64,000 nt of DNA from Prevotella sp. UBA4330 (GCA_002394385.1 DGTS01000008.1:1-64000), one strand, 5' to 3'; counted from the stretch's first letter, positions 18,455 to 27,924 are shown. Made by a program: numbers and translations. Notes: generated from the letters alone by a model not told the origin.

Positions 18455-18468
18455 CAAATGGTTTAAGA

Positions 18469-19293
18469 ATGGCACATGACGATATGGCAGATTATATGCA
18501 GAGGAATAACTATGTCATTATGTTGGGAACGGGCGACGCACTTGTTACCCGATGCTATAACACTTGTTTCACTCTTCACGGCGAGAGCGGAGAGTTGCTG
18601 CTTGTCGATGCTGGCGGCGGCAACGGCATTCTGACTCAGTTGGAACGGGCGGGCATAGCCTATGACAGTATTCATGACCTTTTTGTGACGCATGCGCACA
18701 CCGACCATCTGCTGGGATGTATATGGATGATGCGCATGGCATTGCAGTTTCGTTATCACTTGCGTGTGTGGAGTCACAGGAAAGTGCTTGAAGTGCTGAA
18801 CGATGTGTGTCGTCGGATTTTGCCTCCTGGCGATGAGAAGGGCATGGGAAGTATTGTCACGATGCACTGTCTTAGCGATGGGGACTGCTTCAATGTGGGT
18901 GCCATCAACCTGAAGTGTTTCGACATTCATTCAGCAAAGGAACGTCAGTATGGCTTTGCGGCTCAGTTGCCTGACGGTCAGCGGCTATGCTGTCTCGGTG
19001 ACGAACCGTACAATCCGATGTGCAGACAGTATGCCGAGGGTGCCGACTGGCTGATGAGCGAGGCGTTTTGCCTTTATGAAGACCGCGACCGCTTCTTGCC
19101 ATACGAGAAAAGCCACAGCACCGTTCTTGATGCGGCACGTCTGGCAGAGAGCCTTAATGTCAGAAATCTTATACTCTACCATACAGAAGACCGCACCCTC
19201 AACACCCGACGACAACGCTACACAGCAGAGGCAAAAACCGCATTCAGCGGGCAGGTAATAGTCCCCGACGATTTAGAGCGGATAATCCTGTGA
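18469..19293 (+). CDS. MBL-fold metallohydrolase, RNase Z-like
   Basis: Cytosolic metallo-beta-lactamase-fold hydrolase. The zinc motif is HAHTDH (near residue 73), with LLVDAGGG before it and a later GDEPYN and YEKSHST giving further ligands. The arrangement resembles the tRNase Z/ElaC-like branch, but the length (274) and the absence of a clear exosite arm leave the substrate open. A second Met five codons in is an alternative start. It lies alone between divergent or terminated neighbours. Confidence 0.78.
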   Translation: MAHDDMADYMQRNNYVIMLGTGDALVTRCYNTCFTLHGESGELLLVDAGGGNGILTQLERAGIAYDSIHDLFVTHAHTDHLLGCIWMMRMALQFRYHLRVWSHRKVLEVLNDVCRRILPPGDEKGMGSIVTMHCLSDGDCFNVGAINLKCFDIHSAKERQYGFAAQLPDGQRLCCLGDEPYNPMCRQYAEGADWLMSEAFCLYEDRDRFLPYEKSHSTVLDAARLAESLNVRNLILYHTEDRTLNTRRQRYTAEAKTAFSGQVIVPDDLERIIL

Positions 19294-19358
19294 GGCTTGT
19301 TGCAAATATTTTTTTAAAGCGAACCGCTTCATTGCTTGCCGTTTTTAATAAAATAGTG

Positions 19359-19366
19359 TACCTTTG
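19359..19366 (+). promoter_or_regulatory. -7 box TACCTTTG for glnN
   Basis: Perfect TAnnTTTG about 63 bp upstream of the GSIII start. GTTGACAAGTTGTCAA at 19389-19404 is a small palindrome in the leader. Confidence 0.65.
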
Positions 19367-19428
19367 CAGGCGATTAAATGAGATAGTGAGTTGACAAGTT
19401 GTCAAGAATGAAATAAATATAGAGTTGT

Positions 19429-21618
19429 ATGGCAAACCTGAGATTCCAAGTAGTAGAAGAGGCTTTCAAGAAAAAGCCCGTTGAAGTGATTGCTCCAGTG
19501 GAACGTCCGTCGGAGTATTTCGGTAAATATGTGTTCAACCGCGAGAAGATGTACAAGTACTTGCAGAAAGACACTTACGAGAAACTTATAGACGTGATAG
19601 ACAACGGCGCACGGCTCGACCGCTCCATCGCCGACGAGGTGGCGAAAGGAATGAAGCAATGGGCAAACGAGAACGGCGTGACACACTACACCCACTGGTT
19701 CCAGCCTCTGACGGAGGGCACTGCCGAGAAGCACGATGCATTCATAGAGCACGACGGGAAGGGTGGTATGATAGAGGAGTTCTCGGGTAAACTGCTCATG
19801 CAACAGGAGCCCGATGCCTCGTCGTTCCCCAATGGCGGCATACGAGCCACATTCGAGGCACGTGGCTACTCGGCATGGGACCCCACATCGCCAGTGTTTA
19901 TCATCGACGACACTCTGTGTATCCCTACAATCTTCATCTCATATACCGGTGAGGCTCTTGACTATAAAGCCCCCCTGAAACGTGCTATACGCGCTGTCGA
20001 TGAGGCTGCAACGGCAGTGGCAAAATACTTCGACCCCGCAGTGAAGAAGGTGCAGACAAATCTCGGATGGGAGCAGGAGTACTTCCTCGTTGACGAGGGA
20101 CTCTACTCGGCTCGTCCCGACCTGATGCTCACAGGGCGCACGCTGATGGGCCACGACTCGGCGAAAAACCAGCAGATGGACGACCATTACTTCGGAACCA
20201 TACCCGACCGTGTGCAGGCATTCATGAAAGACCTTGAGATTCAGGCGCTCGAACTCGCCATCCCCTGCAAGACACGCCATAACGAGGTGGCACCCAACCA
20301 GTTCGAGTTGGCGCCCATCTACGAGGAGATGAACCTCGCCATTGACCATAACATGCTGCTGATGTCGCTGATGAAAAAGGTGGCACGCAAGCATGGCTTC
20401 CGTGTGTTGCTTCATGAGAAGCCATTCGACGGCATCAACGGTAGCGGCAAACATAACAACTGGAGCCTCTCAACCGACACGGGAGTGCTGCTGCATGCAC
20501 CTGGCAAGAATGCCGAGCAGAACTTGCGCTTCGTGACATTCCTCGTGGAGACACTGATGGGAGTGTATCGTCACAACGGACTGCTGAAGGCAAGCATCAT
20601 GAGTGCCACCAACGCACACCGACTGGGAGCCAACGAGGCACCGCCGGCAATCATCTCCAGTTTCCTCGGAAAACAAGTGAGCGAACTGCTCGAGCACATT
20701 GAGAAAGCCGACAAGGAAGACCTATTCTCCATGCAGGGCAAGCAGGGAATGAAACTTGACATACCAGAGATTCCCGAACTGCTGATAGACAATACCGACC
20801 GCAACCGCACCTCGCCTTTCGCCTTCACCGGCAACCGTTTCGAGTTCCGTGCCGTGGGTAGCGAGGCCAACTGTGCATCGGCGATGATTGCATTGAACGC
20901 CGCCGTTGCCGAGGCTTTGGTTGATTTCAAGAAACGGGTGGATGAAAGGATAAAGAACGGTTCAAGCACCGAAGAAGCGATTGTCGATGTTCTTCGCGAG
21001 GATATTAAGACATGTGCTCCTATACGTTTCGACGGTAACGGCTACTCCGATGAGTGGGTGGAAGAGGCTAAGCGCCGTGGACTCGATGTAGAGAAGTCGT
21101 GCCCTGTCATCTTCGACCGCTATCTCGACCCCGAGAGCATCGAGATGTTCGAGAGTCTGAACATCATGAACCGCAAGGAACTGCTCGCCCGCAACGAGGT
21201 GAAGTGGGAGACATACACCAAGAAGATACAGATAGAAGCACGTGTGTTGGGTGACCTCTCGCTGAACCATATCATTCCTGTTGCCGTTCACTATCAGACA
21301 CGTCTGGCGAAGAACGTGGGGTCTATGATTGAAGTCTTCGGCAAGGAAGAGGCAAATGCTCTCACCGCGCGTAGCATAATGATAATTAAGGAGATTGCCG
21401 AGCGCACGCAGGCTATAGAGACAAAGGTTGAGGAACTGGTGGACGCACGCAAGGTGGCGAACCGCATCGACAGCGAGCGCGAGAAAGCCATAGCCTATCA
21501 CGACACCGTGGAACCAAAGATGGATGAGATACGTTATCACATTGATAAACTGGAACTCATCGTGGCCGACGAACTGTGGACTCTCCCGAAGTATCGCGAA
21601 CTGCTGTTCATCAGGTAA
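19429..21618 (+). CDS. glnN: Glutamine synthetase type III
   Basis: Large (729-residue) GSIII enzyme typical of Bacteroidetes and cyanobacteria, forming glutamine from glutamate, ammonia and ATP. The N-terminal GSIII-specific domain (RPSEYFGKYVFN.., near 25-150) precedes the catalytic core with GWEQEYFLVD, KTRHNEVAPNQFELAPIY, NGSGKHNNWSL and NRTSPFAFTGNRFEFRAVGS. A C-terminal helical extension completes the family length. It stands alone on the plus strand; its terminator region contains GTTTGTGAG repeats. Confidence 0.97.
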   Translation: MANLRFQVVEEAFKKKPVEVIAPVERPSEYFGKYVFNREKMYKYLQKDTYEKLIDVIDNGARLDRSIADEVAKGMKQWANENGVTHYTHWFQPLTEGTAEKHDAFIEHDGKGGMIEEFSGKLLMQQEPDASSFPNGGIRATFEARGYSAWDPTSPVFIIDDTLCIPTIFISYTGEALDYKAPLKRAIRAVDEAATAVAKYFDPAVKKVQTNLGWEQEYFLVDEGLYSARPDLMLTGRTLMGHDSAKNQQMDDHYFGTIPDRVQAFMKDLEIQALELAIPCKTRHNEVAPNQFELAPIYEEMNLAIDHNMLLMSLMKKVARKHGFRVLLHEKPFDGINGSGKHNNWSLSTDTGVLLHAPGKNAEQNLRFVTFLVETLMGVYRHNGLLKASIMSATNAHRLGANEAPPAIISSFLGKQVSELLEHIEKADKEDLFSMQGKQGMKLDIPEIPELLIDNTDRNRTSPFAFTGNRFEFRAVGSEANCASAMIALNAAVAEALVDFKKRVDERIKNGSSTEEAIVDVLREDIKTCAPIRFDGNGYSDEWVEEAKRRGLDVEKSCPVIFDRYLDPESIEMFESLNIMNRKELLARNEVKWETYTKKIQIEARVLGDLSLNHIIPVAVHYQTRLAKNVGSMIEVFGKEEANALTARSIMIIKEIAERTQAIETKVEELVDARKVANRIDSEREKAIAYHDTVEPKMDEIRYHIDKLELIVADELWTLPKYRELLFIR

Positions 21619-21718
21619 AGTGGGTTTGTGAGTTTGAGAGTTTGTGAGTTTTGGGGTATTCTTTCTCCGCTTTGCTTTGAAAGCGGCCCTTTGGGTTGAG
21701 CGAGGTGTTGGGTGTTGA

Positions 21719-22777
21719 CTATTCAGCCAGTCTTAGGCCAAGATTGAAATTTCGGAAGTCCCGGGTACGGTTACGGCGGTTACATACTCGTGCACTTTTG
21801 GCTACATAGTCCCAACTGCCGCCTCTGTTACAGCGGAAACTTCCGTGGACTTTATCATGCAGGGCTGGGTCAACCTTGGGTTTCTTGTCGTAGCGTTCAT
21901 AACTACCATGGCACCATTCCCACACATTGCCGGACATGTCATAAATCCCTAATTCGTTTGGTTTCTTCATCCCCACGGCATGGTTGCCGAAATCTTTGCT
22001 CTCGCGCCCTTTGTTCCAGGCGTTGTCGGCGTGCCATGCGACCTCATCGATGTTGTTGCTTCCCGAGAAACTGGTGTGGCGGCTTTCGTTGCCCCCTTTT
22101 GCAGCGAATTCCCATTGTGCTTCTGTAGGTAGGTGGAAGTGTCGTCCGGTGAGTTTGTTGAGTTTGTTGATGAAATCGACGCACTCGTCGTAACTTACCT
22201 CTTTCATAGGGTGGTTGTCTCCGTCGGGTGAGATTGGTCGAACGCCCATCACGGCGTACCAGAGTCCTTGTGTTACCTCGGTTTCTCCGATGGAGAAGTC
22301 GGAGACGGTGACTTGGTGTGCGGGAAGTTCATCGTTGTCATAATCTTCTTTGTCGTTTGTGGGGCCCATTGTGAAGGTTCCTCCTTTGACTTTGACCATA
22401 TTGAATTTATAGCCATTTACATTTATTGTTTCGTAATGTTTGGCTACGGTCACCAGGACGTGTTCCTCTTTTTTGTTTTTGAAAGAGTTTACCAGCAAAT
22501 AGCCGCCGCCGACCAGCAGTGCGAGGGAGGCGAGCAGTATCAGCATTCGCTTGACGGGAAGGGTGAAGCGGCTTTTGCTTACGGTGTTGTCTTCAAGGTT
22601 GTCATCCTCTTCTTGCGCCCACTCTTCTTGTTCTTCCTGAGGGAGCACCTGTGCGGTGTCCATTACGGCAAGGCAACGGCTGAGCAGTGTGGCGTCGTCG
22701 GTAGATTCGATGCGACTGAGGAGTTGCTGTCTGAGTTTATGCAGGACCTCAGAATTGACATGCATATTATCGTTCAT
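21719..22777 (-). CDS. Membrane-anchored FGE-sulfatase-fold protein, third gene of the TIR/STAND operon
   Basis: Residues 1-76 are a charged, acidic cytosolic region; a transmembrane helix at about 77-98 follows the basic segment FTLPVKR, so the C-terminal part should face the periplasm. Residues 120-352 match the formylglycine-generating enzyme/sulfatase-modifying fold (FNMVKVKGGTFTMG, PAHQVTVSDFSIGETEVTQ, MSGNVWEWCHG, NRGGSW, LGLRLAE). The paired catalytic cysteines of true FGE are not evident (one Cys in RVCNRRNR), so I read it as a lectin-like binding module rather than an enzyme. Its start overlaps the stop of the STAND gene by 4 bp (ATGA), evidence of one operon. Confidence 0.82.
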   Translation of the reverse strand: MNDNMHVNSEVLHKLRQQLLSRIESTDDATLLSRCLAVMDTAQVLPQEEQEEWAQEEDDNLEDNTVSKSRFTLPVKRMLILLASLALLVGGGYLLVNSFKNKKEEHVLVTVAKHYETINVNGYKFNMVKVKGGTFTMGPTNDKEDYDNDELPAHQVTVSDFSIGETEVTQGLWYAVMGVRPISPDGDNHPMKEVSYDECVDFINKLNKLTGRHFHLPTEAQWEFAAKGGNESRHTSFSGSNNIDEVAWHADNAWNKGRESKDFGNHAVGMKKPNELGIYDMSGNVWEWCHGSYERYDKKPKVDPALHDKVHGSFRCNRGGSWDYVAKSARVCNRRNRTRDFRNFNLGLRLAE

Positions 22778-25700
22778 TGGGCAAGTACCTTTTTAAATTC
22801 CGAATATTCTTCATTAGTATAATAAATGGGGTATATCTCGCACTGGAACTTCCCTCTGAAGGGTTGTACTTCAAATGAAAGTATTGTCCACTTCTTTTTG
22901 CTGATGTCAAAGCGTGCCACTTTGACGGTCTTGTGCACATGTCCCAACATACTCCATTCTCTCTGTGCTGACGCGAGGGAGGGATTGGGCGTGTATTGCC
23001 AGTTGCCGGCCTTCAGGAGCAGGTCGCCATCACGGAACCCTATTTTCTGTGCTATGGAATTAGGTTTGAGCAAATGTACATAAACGACGGCTTGGGCATC
23101 TGTCGGTATATGGTCGGCATAAACTGTTATAAGTGTTTCTTTCTTCCAATTGCTGCCCAACGGGTCTGTAGTGAATTTCTGGTCACGTTGCTCCAGCATG
23201 CCCATGGGGTCGATGCCGTCATACGCCCATGAGTTAGATCCATACTCATTGATGGGCTTGACATACGAGATGACATTCTTGCCAGAGTGAACACTCTTCA
23301 ACTTGTAATAGCACAGGCCGTCGCGCTCCCATTTCGCACAGCGTATAGGGGTGTTATTGACCCCTCTCGCATAACGCATAACCTCCACGCCGTCGGCATA
23401 CTCATAGCACTGTGACAGCACAATCACGGTGTCACGGTTATAGCACACCTGGCAAAGCAACTGGTTGCTGGGACTGTACACGCATGAGTCAATGGCATAT
23501 TCACGCTTTCCTGGCATCGAATAGAGCGTTCCATCAGTATCATAGTATCTATGCACGACAATGGTCTCCCCGTTGGGCATTCTTCTGCGCTCTATGATAT
23601 GTTTATGGAAATTGTCGATGCTGTCGAACATGGGTTGGTCGTCGCGGCCATAGTGGGAGACAGACACTGGCTGCTCGTTTTCGTCATACTCAAGGCGCAC
23701 CATGCTATACTCGTTATTCTCGAAGTTCTCGGTTGTCTTCTCAACCACACTGCCATAAAGTTCGGTCTCAAACCGGCGTACCTCCACCATTTTCTTTTTC
23801 CTTGCATCCCACCGGTAGTCCCTCTCATAGAGTTTTTCGATGGTGTTGCGGATATATTGATATTCCCTATGTGGGTAGAACTTGGGATTCTGAGTATAGG
23901 GCTCTCCATTGCCATCATAGTCGTAGGTGGATATCACGCGGTTCATATTGTCATATTCCATATTGGCGATGGCAGGACGAATTTTGTCGTCAACATATTT
24001 GCCATCAGGTCCATAGTAGAATTTCTTGATGATATTGCCTCTGTCGTCCATTTCGACAACGCGACGGTGATAGTTCAATGCGGGATTGTTGATGGGATTG
24101 CCCTGAAGGTCATAGCACCGATAGTCCACCGAATGGTCTCCATACTGTATGGCCACCTTGAACTGCTCTTCGCTGAAAGGGTCGACAATCCACATCGAAT
24201 CCATACGGTTCAGATGGTCGTAGTGTGCCTTGTAACCGTAAAAGCCCAAAGTGTTCTGCTTGGGAGCGCGATTGCCATCAAAGAACATATATTTCACTTC
24301 CTGCCCCTTCTCGTTGAGGAAAACCTGCATACGGTCGGCGCCATTGCTCCTCACTTGTAGCGGCGAGCCCTTGGCGTCTGTAAATACAGCCCACACATAC
24401 GACACCTCACTGGTGATTTCATCGTCTTCCTGGTCTTCCTCAGGACTGAAATAGGTCACCACATACAGCACACGGCCTTTTCTGTCTAATGCCTCGTACT
24501 TCGTGGCGAAAGCGGTGTCGCCTTGCTCGGTGGAACTGAATTTCATGTACTTGGTGTTGTCGAGCATTTCAAGAAATGCACGAGCCTCCCTGTCATCCGC
24601 GTCAACGATGGGTGTGTACTTGTTGTTATGGAGTAAGTTTCCATCAGGGCTCATCACCTCCAAAGCCTTGAATGGGATACTCTTCCTATGCCCCTGCTTG
24701 GTAAGTTTGAAACTCACAGACAGTTTTTTTGCTTCTTTCTCACTAAGTTCCTCACCCACTCCTATCGGCCATCCGTTGACAAAAGCATATGAAGGATAAT
24801 ATTCTGAACAAGTCCAGTTGTTCATGTACTGATCGTAAATCCAAAGCAGTGCGATGGCAAGAAATGCAATGGACCCCGCCACCATCCAGCGGCGATAGCG
24901 CTGCTTCTCCGCCTTGGCTTTTTCCATGATGGCATGACGCTTGTTGCGCTCCTGTTCCATCAATTTGCGGCGTTCGTCTTGTTGTAATTTCACGAGATGA
25001 CGGGTATTGCGCCTTTCCATGACGACTGGGCACAGCATGTCGTGGATGAACTCCAAACGCATGTCGCCACTATAATCAAAGCGCCTGAGAAGTCTACGTT
25101 CCACGCAAAGCGTATGGATGTCATCATCTGTGAGGCCACCGATATGTTTCGCATTATATTCCGACACATTCTCGCGCCGTCCTTCGTTGTTCAGCAGATT
25201 GTCTTCCAGATACTCCACCTCTGTTGTGGGTATGTCTTTAATTGCCTCTAAATAGAAATCCTTTATGATGTCATCGCTCAACTTGCTTACCAGTTCGGCG
25301 GTGATTTCATGCTCTCCCTCTGGCATGCGGTCGTAGAGCCGACTCAGATAGAGTGAGAGAATGGCAGAGTCGACAAAAATTTCGGGATGACCGTCCAACT
25401 TGAAGTTTGTCTCTCCCGTTATTTTCTCTATTATAAACCTGGCCACATCAGTGCTTACCAACCCGGGCCGCGGGTCCATGATGACAGAAACGGCCTGCTC
25501 TTCGGTGATGGGAAGCAGACAATAACGGTTCATCTTCAACGAAGGGATGTGGGTAGTGTAACGCTCCAAGTATGACAGGTAGTCCTCGCGGAGGGTGAAC
25601 ACGACATGGAAGGAATCTTCCTGCAGATAATCCGCTCCATAATTCTTCACTCGTTCCTTCATGCTCTTGAAGATGTCCAACCGGGAATCCATTGATTTCG

Positions 25701-26274
25701 GCCCGACAACAACTTCTTTCTCGACATTCAGGTACTCCGGCTTGATACCGTTTAAAAGGTCTGCCACCTGTGCAAAGAAATCCACTATGCGGTCGATATT
25801 CTTTTCCAAGGTGAATATCTCCTCAAACTGATCGAAGACCAGCAGAGGCACAACCCGTTGCTCCATGCCTTCGGCATTCACATAAAAACGGAAGCGATGC
25901 AGGTACTCCCAAAGAGTTTCATCATGGCCTTCCCTATGTGGCAGTATTTCCTCTGCTCGTCCACCACACCGTGAAAGTTCTTCGCTGACAGCGTTCTTCA
26001 CCTGTTCGATGTAGGGGGTCACCATCACGCCCTTTTTTGCACAGTGCTGCAACCTGATGCTTACGGGGAGCATCCCGGCCTTTCGGGCCTTTGGGAAAAT
26101 ACCGGCATTGATAAGCGACGACTTTCCTATGCCCGAACGGCTGTACACCACTGTTTGGATATTATATTCAATACGACTAAAGAGAACCTCTATCTCTTCG
26201 TCTCGTCCGAAAAGGCGGTCTGTTTCTCTATATGAGTCAAGTCCTTTCCATGGATTGTCATGTCTCCTTTCCAT
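22774..26274 (-). CDS. Membrane-spanning STAND NTPase with periplasmic repeat region and PDZ-like domain
   Basis: A 1166-residue protein. Residues 7-30 (NPWKGLDSYRETDRLFGR) are the hallmark opening of the nSTAND1 NTPase group. Walker A is 45-53 (SRSGIGKSS), Walker B 142-152 (VPLLVFDQFEE), and LEFIHDMLCPVV (407-418) is the winged-helix/HxxL element. A basic coiled coil (425-462) leads to one transmembrane helix (463-482). The remaining 680 residues should be periplasmic: YD-type repeats with motifs such as YDLQGNPINNP, YYGPDGKYVD and YDYDGNGEPY, then a PDZ-like domain near 1060-1130 (KPNSIAQKIGFRDGDLLLKAG). It lies 42 bp after the SIR2-TIR gene and overlaps the FGE-fold gene. Probable role: regulated switch passing a periplasmic signal to the cytosolic TIR effector. 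Confidence 0.8.
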   Translation of the reverse strand: MERRHDNPWKGLDSYRETDRLFGRDEEIEVLFSRIEYNIQTVVYSRSGIGKSSLINAGIFPKARKAGMLPVSIRLQHCAKKGVMVTPYIEQVKNAVSEELSRCGGRAEEILPHREGHDETLWEYLHRFRFYVNAEGMEQRVVPLLVFDQFEEIFTLEKNIDRIVDFFAQVADLLNGIKPEYLNVEKEVVVGPKSMDSRLDIFKSMKERVKNYGADYLQEDSFHVVFTLREDYLSYLERYTTHIPSLKMNRYCLLPITEEQAVSVIMDPRPGLVSTDVARFIIEKITGETNFKLDGHPEIFVDSAILSLYLSRLYDRMPEGEHEITAELVSKLSDDIIKDFYLEAIKDIPTTEVEYLEDNLLNNEGRRENVSEYNAKHIGGLTDDDIHTLCVERRLLRRFDYSGDMRLEFIHDMLCPVVMERRNTRHLVKLQQDERRKLMEQERNKRHAIMEKAKAEKQRYRRWMVAGSIAFLAIALLWIYDQYMNNWTCSEYYPSYAFVNGWPIGVGEELSEKEAKKLSVSFKLTKQGHRKSIPFKALEVMSPDGNLLHNNKYTPIVDADDREARAFLEMLDNTKYMKFSSTEQGDTAFATKYEALDRKGRVLYVVTYFSPEEDQEDDEITSEVSYVWAVFTDAKGSPLQVRSNGADRMQVFLNEKGQEVKYMFFDGNRAPKQNTLGFYGYKAHYDHLNRMDSMWIVDPFSEEQFKVAIQYGDHSVDYRCYDLQGNPINNPALNYHRRVVEMDDRGNIIKKFYYGPDGKYVDDKIRPAIANMEYDNMNRVISTYDYDGNGEPYTQNPKFYPHREYQYIRNTIEKLYERDYRWDARKKKMVEVRRFETELYGSVVEKTTENFENNEYSMVRLEYDENEQPVSVSHYGRDDQPMFDSIDNFHKHIIERRRMPNGETIVVHRYYDTDGTLYSMPGKREYAIDSCVYSPSNQLLCQVCYNRDTVIVLSQCYEYADGVEVMRYARGVNNTPIRCAKWERDGLCYYKLKSVHSGKNVISYVKPINEYGSNSWAYDGIDPMGMLEQRDQKFTTDPLGSNWKKETLITVYADHIPTDAQAVVYVHLLKPNSIAQKIGFRDGDLLLKAGNWQYTPNPSLASAQREWSMLGHVHKTVKVARFDISKKKWTILSFEVQPFRGKFQCEIYPIYYTNEEYSEFKKVLAQ

Positions 26275-26316
26275 AACTGTATTCTTTATTCTTTACTCTT
26301 TCATTTCCCTCTTTCC

Positions 26317-27630
26317 TTAAATGTCGGCCAATAGTTTAGTCACCTCAATGACAAACTCATCGAAAGAAGGATTGTCCACGTCATAAAGGAAAGCATTGTA
26401 GTTCTTCAATGCCTGTGGAATGCTACTGCCATAGAAATCGAATCCTTTCTCGCTTACAGGAATGATGAATGAACGGCCAAAGCCAGAGGCCATTTCAATG
26501 GCGGTCTTCCATTCCGTGCGGTAGGGATGATACTCGTTGCGCTGTGCCTCGATATTCTTGGTGATGATAGGGATGAAAATCTTTGTTTGCTTGATGCCGC
26601 TAATAATGTCTTGCATGAAATCCGAGCCATAGTTGAGACTGTAGCGGTCGTACCACACTCGGATACCTGAGGCTGTCAGCGCGTCATAAAGACGGGAAGC
26701 CACCTTGGCATCGGCCCTAGAATAACTGATAAAGACATCGGTGCCGTTTTTAAGTGCCCCCAGAGAATCATCTTCCTCCTCTCCCTTAGACATCTCAGCC
26801 AGTATTTCCTCTATCTTGAGTATTACCTCTTCAGGATTTCTTTGGGTGAAGATGTCCATGCGTTTCATGAATTGCAACAATTCTTCTTCGGCCTGTGGCT
26901 CTACCACGAGTCCCATGGGCTGCCCGTTGAGACGGGACCGCAACGAGAAACAGACGAATCGGGTAAGCCAGTCCTTGTAATTGTTGCCCAGCATCATCAA
27001 ATACTTGGACTGCAATTCGGAGGTCAAGTTCTGTGGACGTTCTGCCGAGTTGAGCCATGCCCTACAGAAATTGAGCATGTCATAGTCTGTCACCACATAT
27101 TTCTTGTCGGAGCGGCATACTTTGCCAAACATGTAATAGACAGTAGGCTTGCTGATGTCTGAGCGGGTTATGATGTCGTCGTTGTGAGAAGGGTCGTTGC
27201 AGAAAGTCATCACTCTCAACTCATCGCCCCAAACCTCGCGCATGGCATCTTCCACAACAGGTGTGAATGACGTGGTAATGACAAAAGGGAATTTCTTTGT
27301 TCGAATGAGTTGCATGATGAGTTTCGACGGTTTGAACAGAGACTCTTCGAAAGCATCTCCCAGCATGACATATATATTCTTTCGGTCTTGGTCCGTGAAA
27401 TTCTGGTCATACAGCAGTTCTGAAAACGACTTGGGACAAGAAGTCACCTCGTAAACCTCAGCCAAGTCATCTATCAGAATCTGGTGTGGATTTGTTCCCT
27501 TCTCATCATCGACAAGGATTTCAGGGCCTATTACAGGAATCACATTCCCATTCTTGATTTGGTCGGCTAAGATATCCCACTGTCTTGTTGATTCGAGATG
27601 TCTCTTATTTATCTTGTTAAAAATGGCCAT
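26317..27630 (-). CDS. SIR2-like/TIR domain protein, first gene of the operon
   Basis: A 437-residue cytosolic protein. Residues 20-235 have the SIR2-like (SIR2_2) layout: VIPVIGPEI (30-38) in the nucleotide-loop position, VITTSFTPVVEDA (117-129) where TTNYD is expected, and VYYMFGKV (164-171) where LHG is expected. The catalytic Asn and His are therefore replaced (Ser121, Phe168), so this domain is probably inactive and may only bind NAD or a ligand. Residues 297-437 are a TIR domain (DVFISYSRADAKVASRLYDA), with the putative catalytic Glu373 in YRTEWKTA. First gene behind its own promoter; the STAND gene follows after 42 bp. By analogy with other TIR proteins it may degrade NAD+ when triggered. 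Confidence 0.82.
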   Translation of the reverse strand: MAIFNKINKRHLESTRQWDILADQIKNGNVIPVIGPEILVDDEKGTNPHQILIDDLAEVYEVTSCPKSFSELLYDQNFTDQDRKNIYVMLGDAFEESLFKPSKLIMQLIRTKKFPFVITTSFTPVVEDAMREVWGDELRVMTFCNDPSHNDDIITRSDISKPTVYYMFGKVCRSDKKYVVTDYDMLNFCRAWLNSAERPQNLTSELQSKYLMMLGNNYKDWLTRFVCFSLRSRLNGQPMGLVVEPQAEEELLQFMKRMDIFTQRNPEEVILKIEEILAEMSKGEEEDDSLGALKNGTDVFISYSRADAKVASRLYDALTASGIRVWYDRYSLNYGSDFMQDIISGIKQTKIFIPIITKNIEAQRNEYHPYRTEWKTAIEMASGFGRSFIIPVSEKGFDFYGSSIPQALKNYNAFLYDVDNPSFDEFVIEVTKLLADI

Positions 27631-27652
27631 AGGCTTAAACCGTTTTTGTTTG

Positions 27653-27660
27653 CAAATATA
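27653..27660 (-). promoter_or_regulatory. -7 box TATATTTG for the SIR2-TIR operon
   Basis: TAnnTTTG on the minus strand 22 bp before the start codon; TTTTG on the same strand about 20 bp further upstream fits the -33 zone. 27661-27884 is otherwise featureless. Confidence 0.6.
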
Positions 27661-27884
27661 TCAAGAAATTAGCGGATTAGCAAAATGTTTTTATTTTTTT
27701 TTTGACTTGTGCGTAAAACTTTGTAACTCTCTCAGCCTTATGCCATTTGACAGAACCTGTCTTGAAACCATTTTACAGGAAAACACAAAGTAATGTCCAC
27801 ACCACATAGGTGTATCCGCCCACGCACCTCATCCGCGAGTTTCTCGGCGGTTCATCCCTCAAGTATTAGAACGTCATTCATGAT

Positions 27885-27918
27885 AAAACCTCACAGGGAA
27901 ATTCCCCTGTGAGGTTTT
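27885..27918 (-). terminator. Terminator after the LRR gene
   Basis: A perfect 14-bp inverted repeat AAAACCTCACAGGG (27885-27898) with 27905-27918, 7 bp past the stop codon of the minus-strand LRR gene. It has A and T runs on both sides and so may work both ways. Confidence 0.85.
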
Positions 27919-27924
27919 ACTTTT

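Noticed and set aside
21719..22777. True sulfatase-activating FGE
   Set aside because: The paired active-site cysteines are not seen and no sulfatase gene is nearby.
26317..27630. Thoeris (ThsA/ThsB) system
   Set aside because: Thoeris has separate SIR2-SLOG and TIR proteins; here both folds are in one protein with a dead SIR2-like site, a STAND NTPase and an FGE-fold protein.
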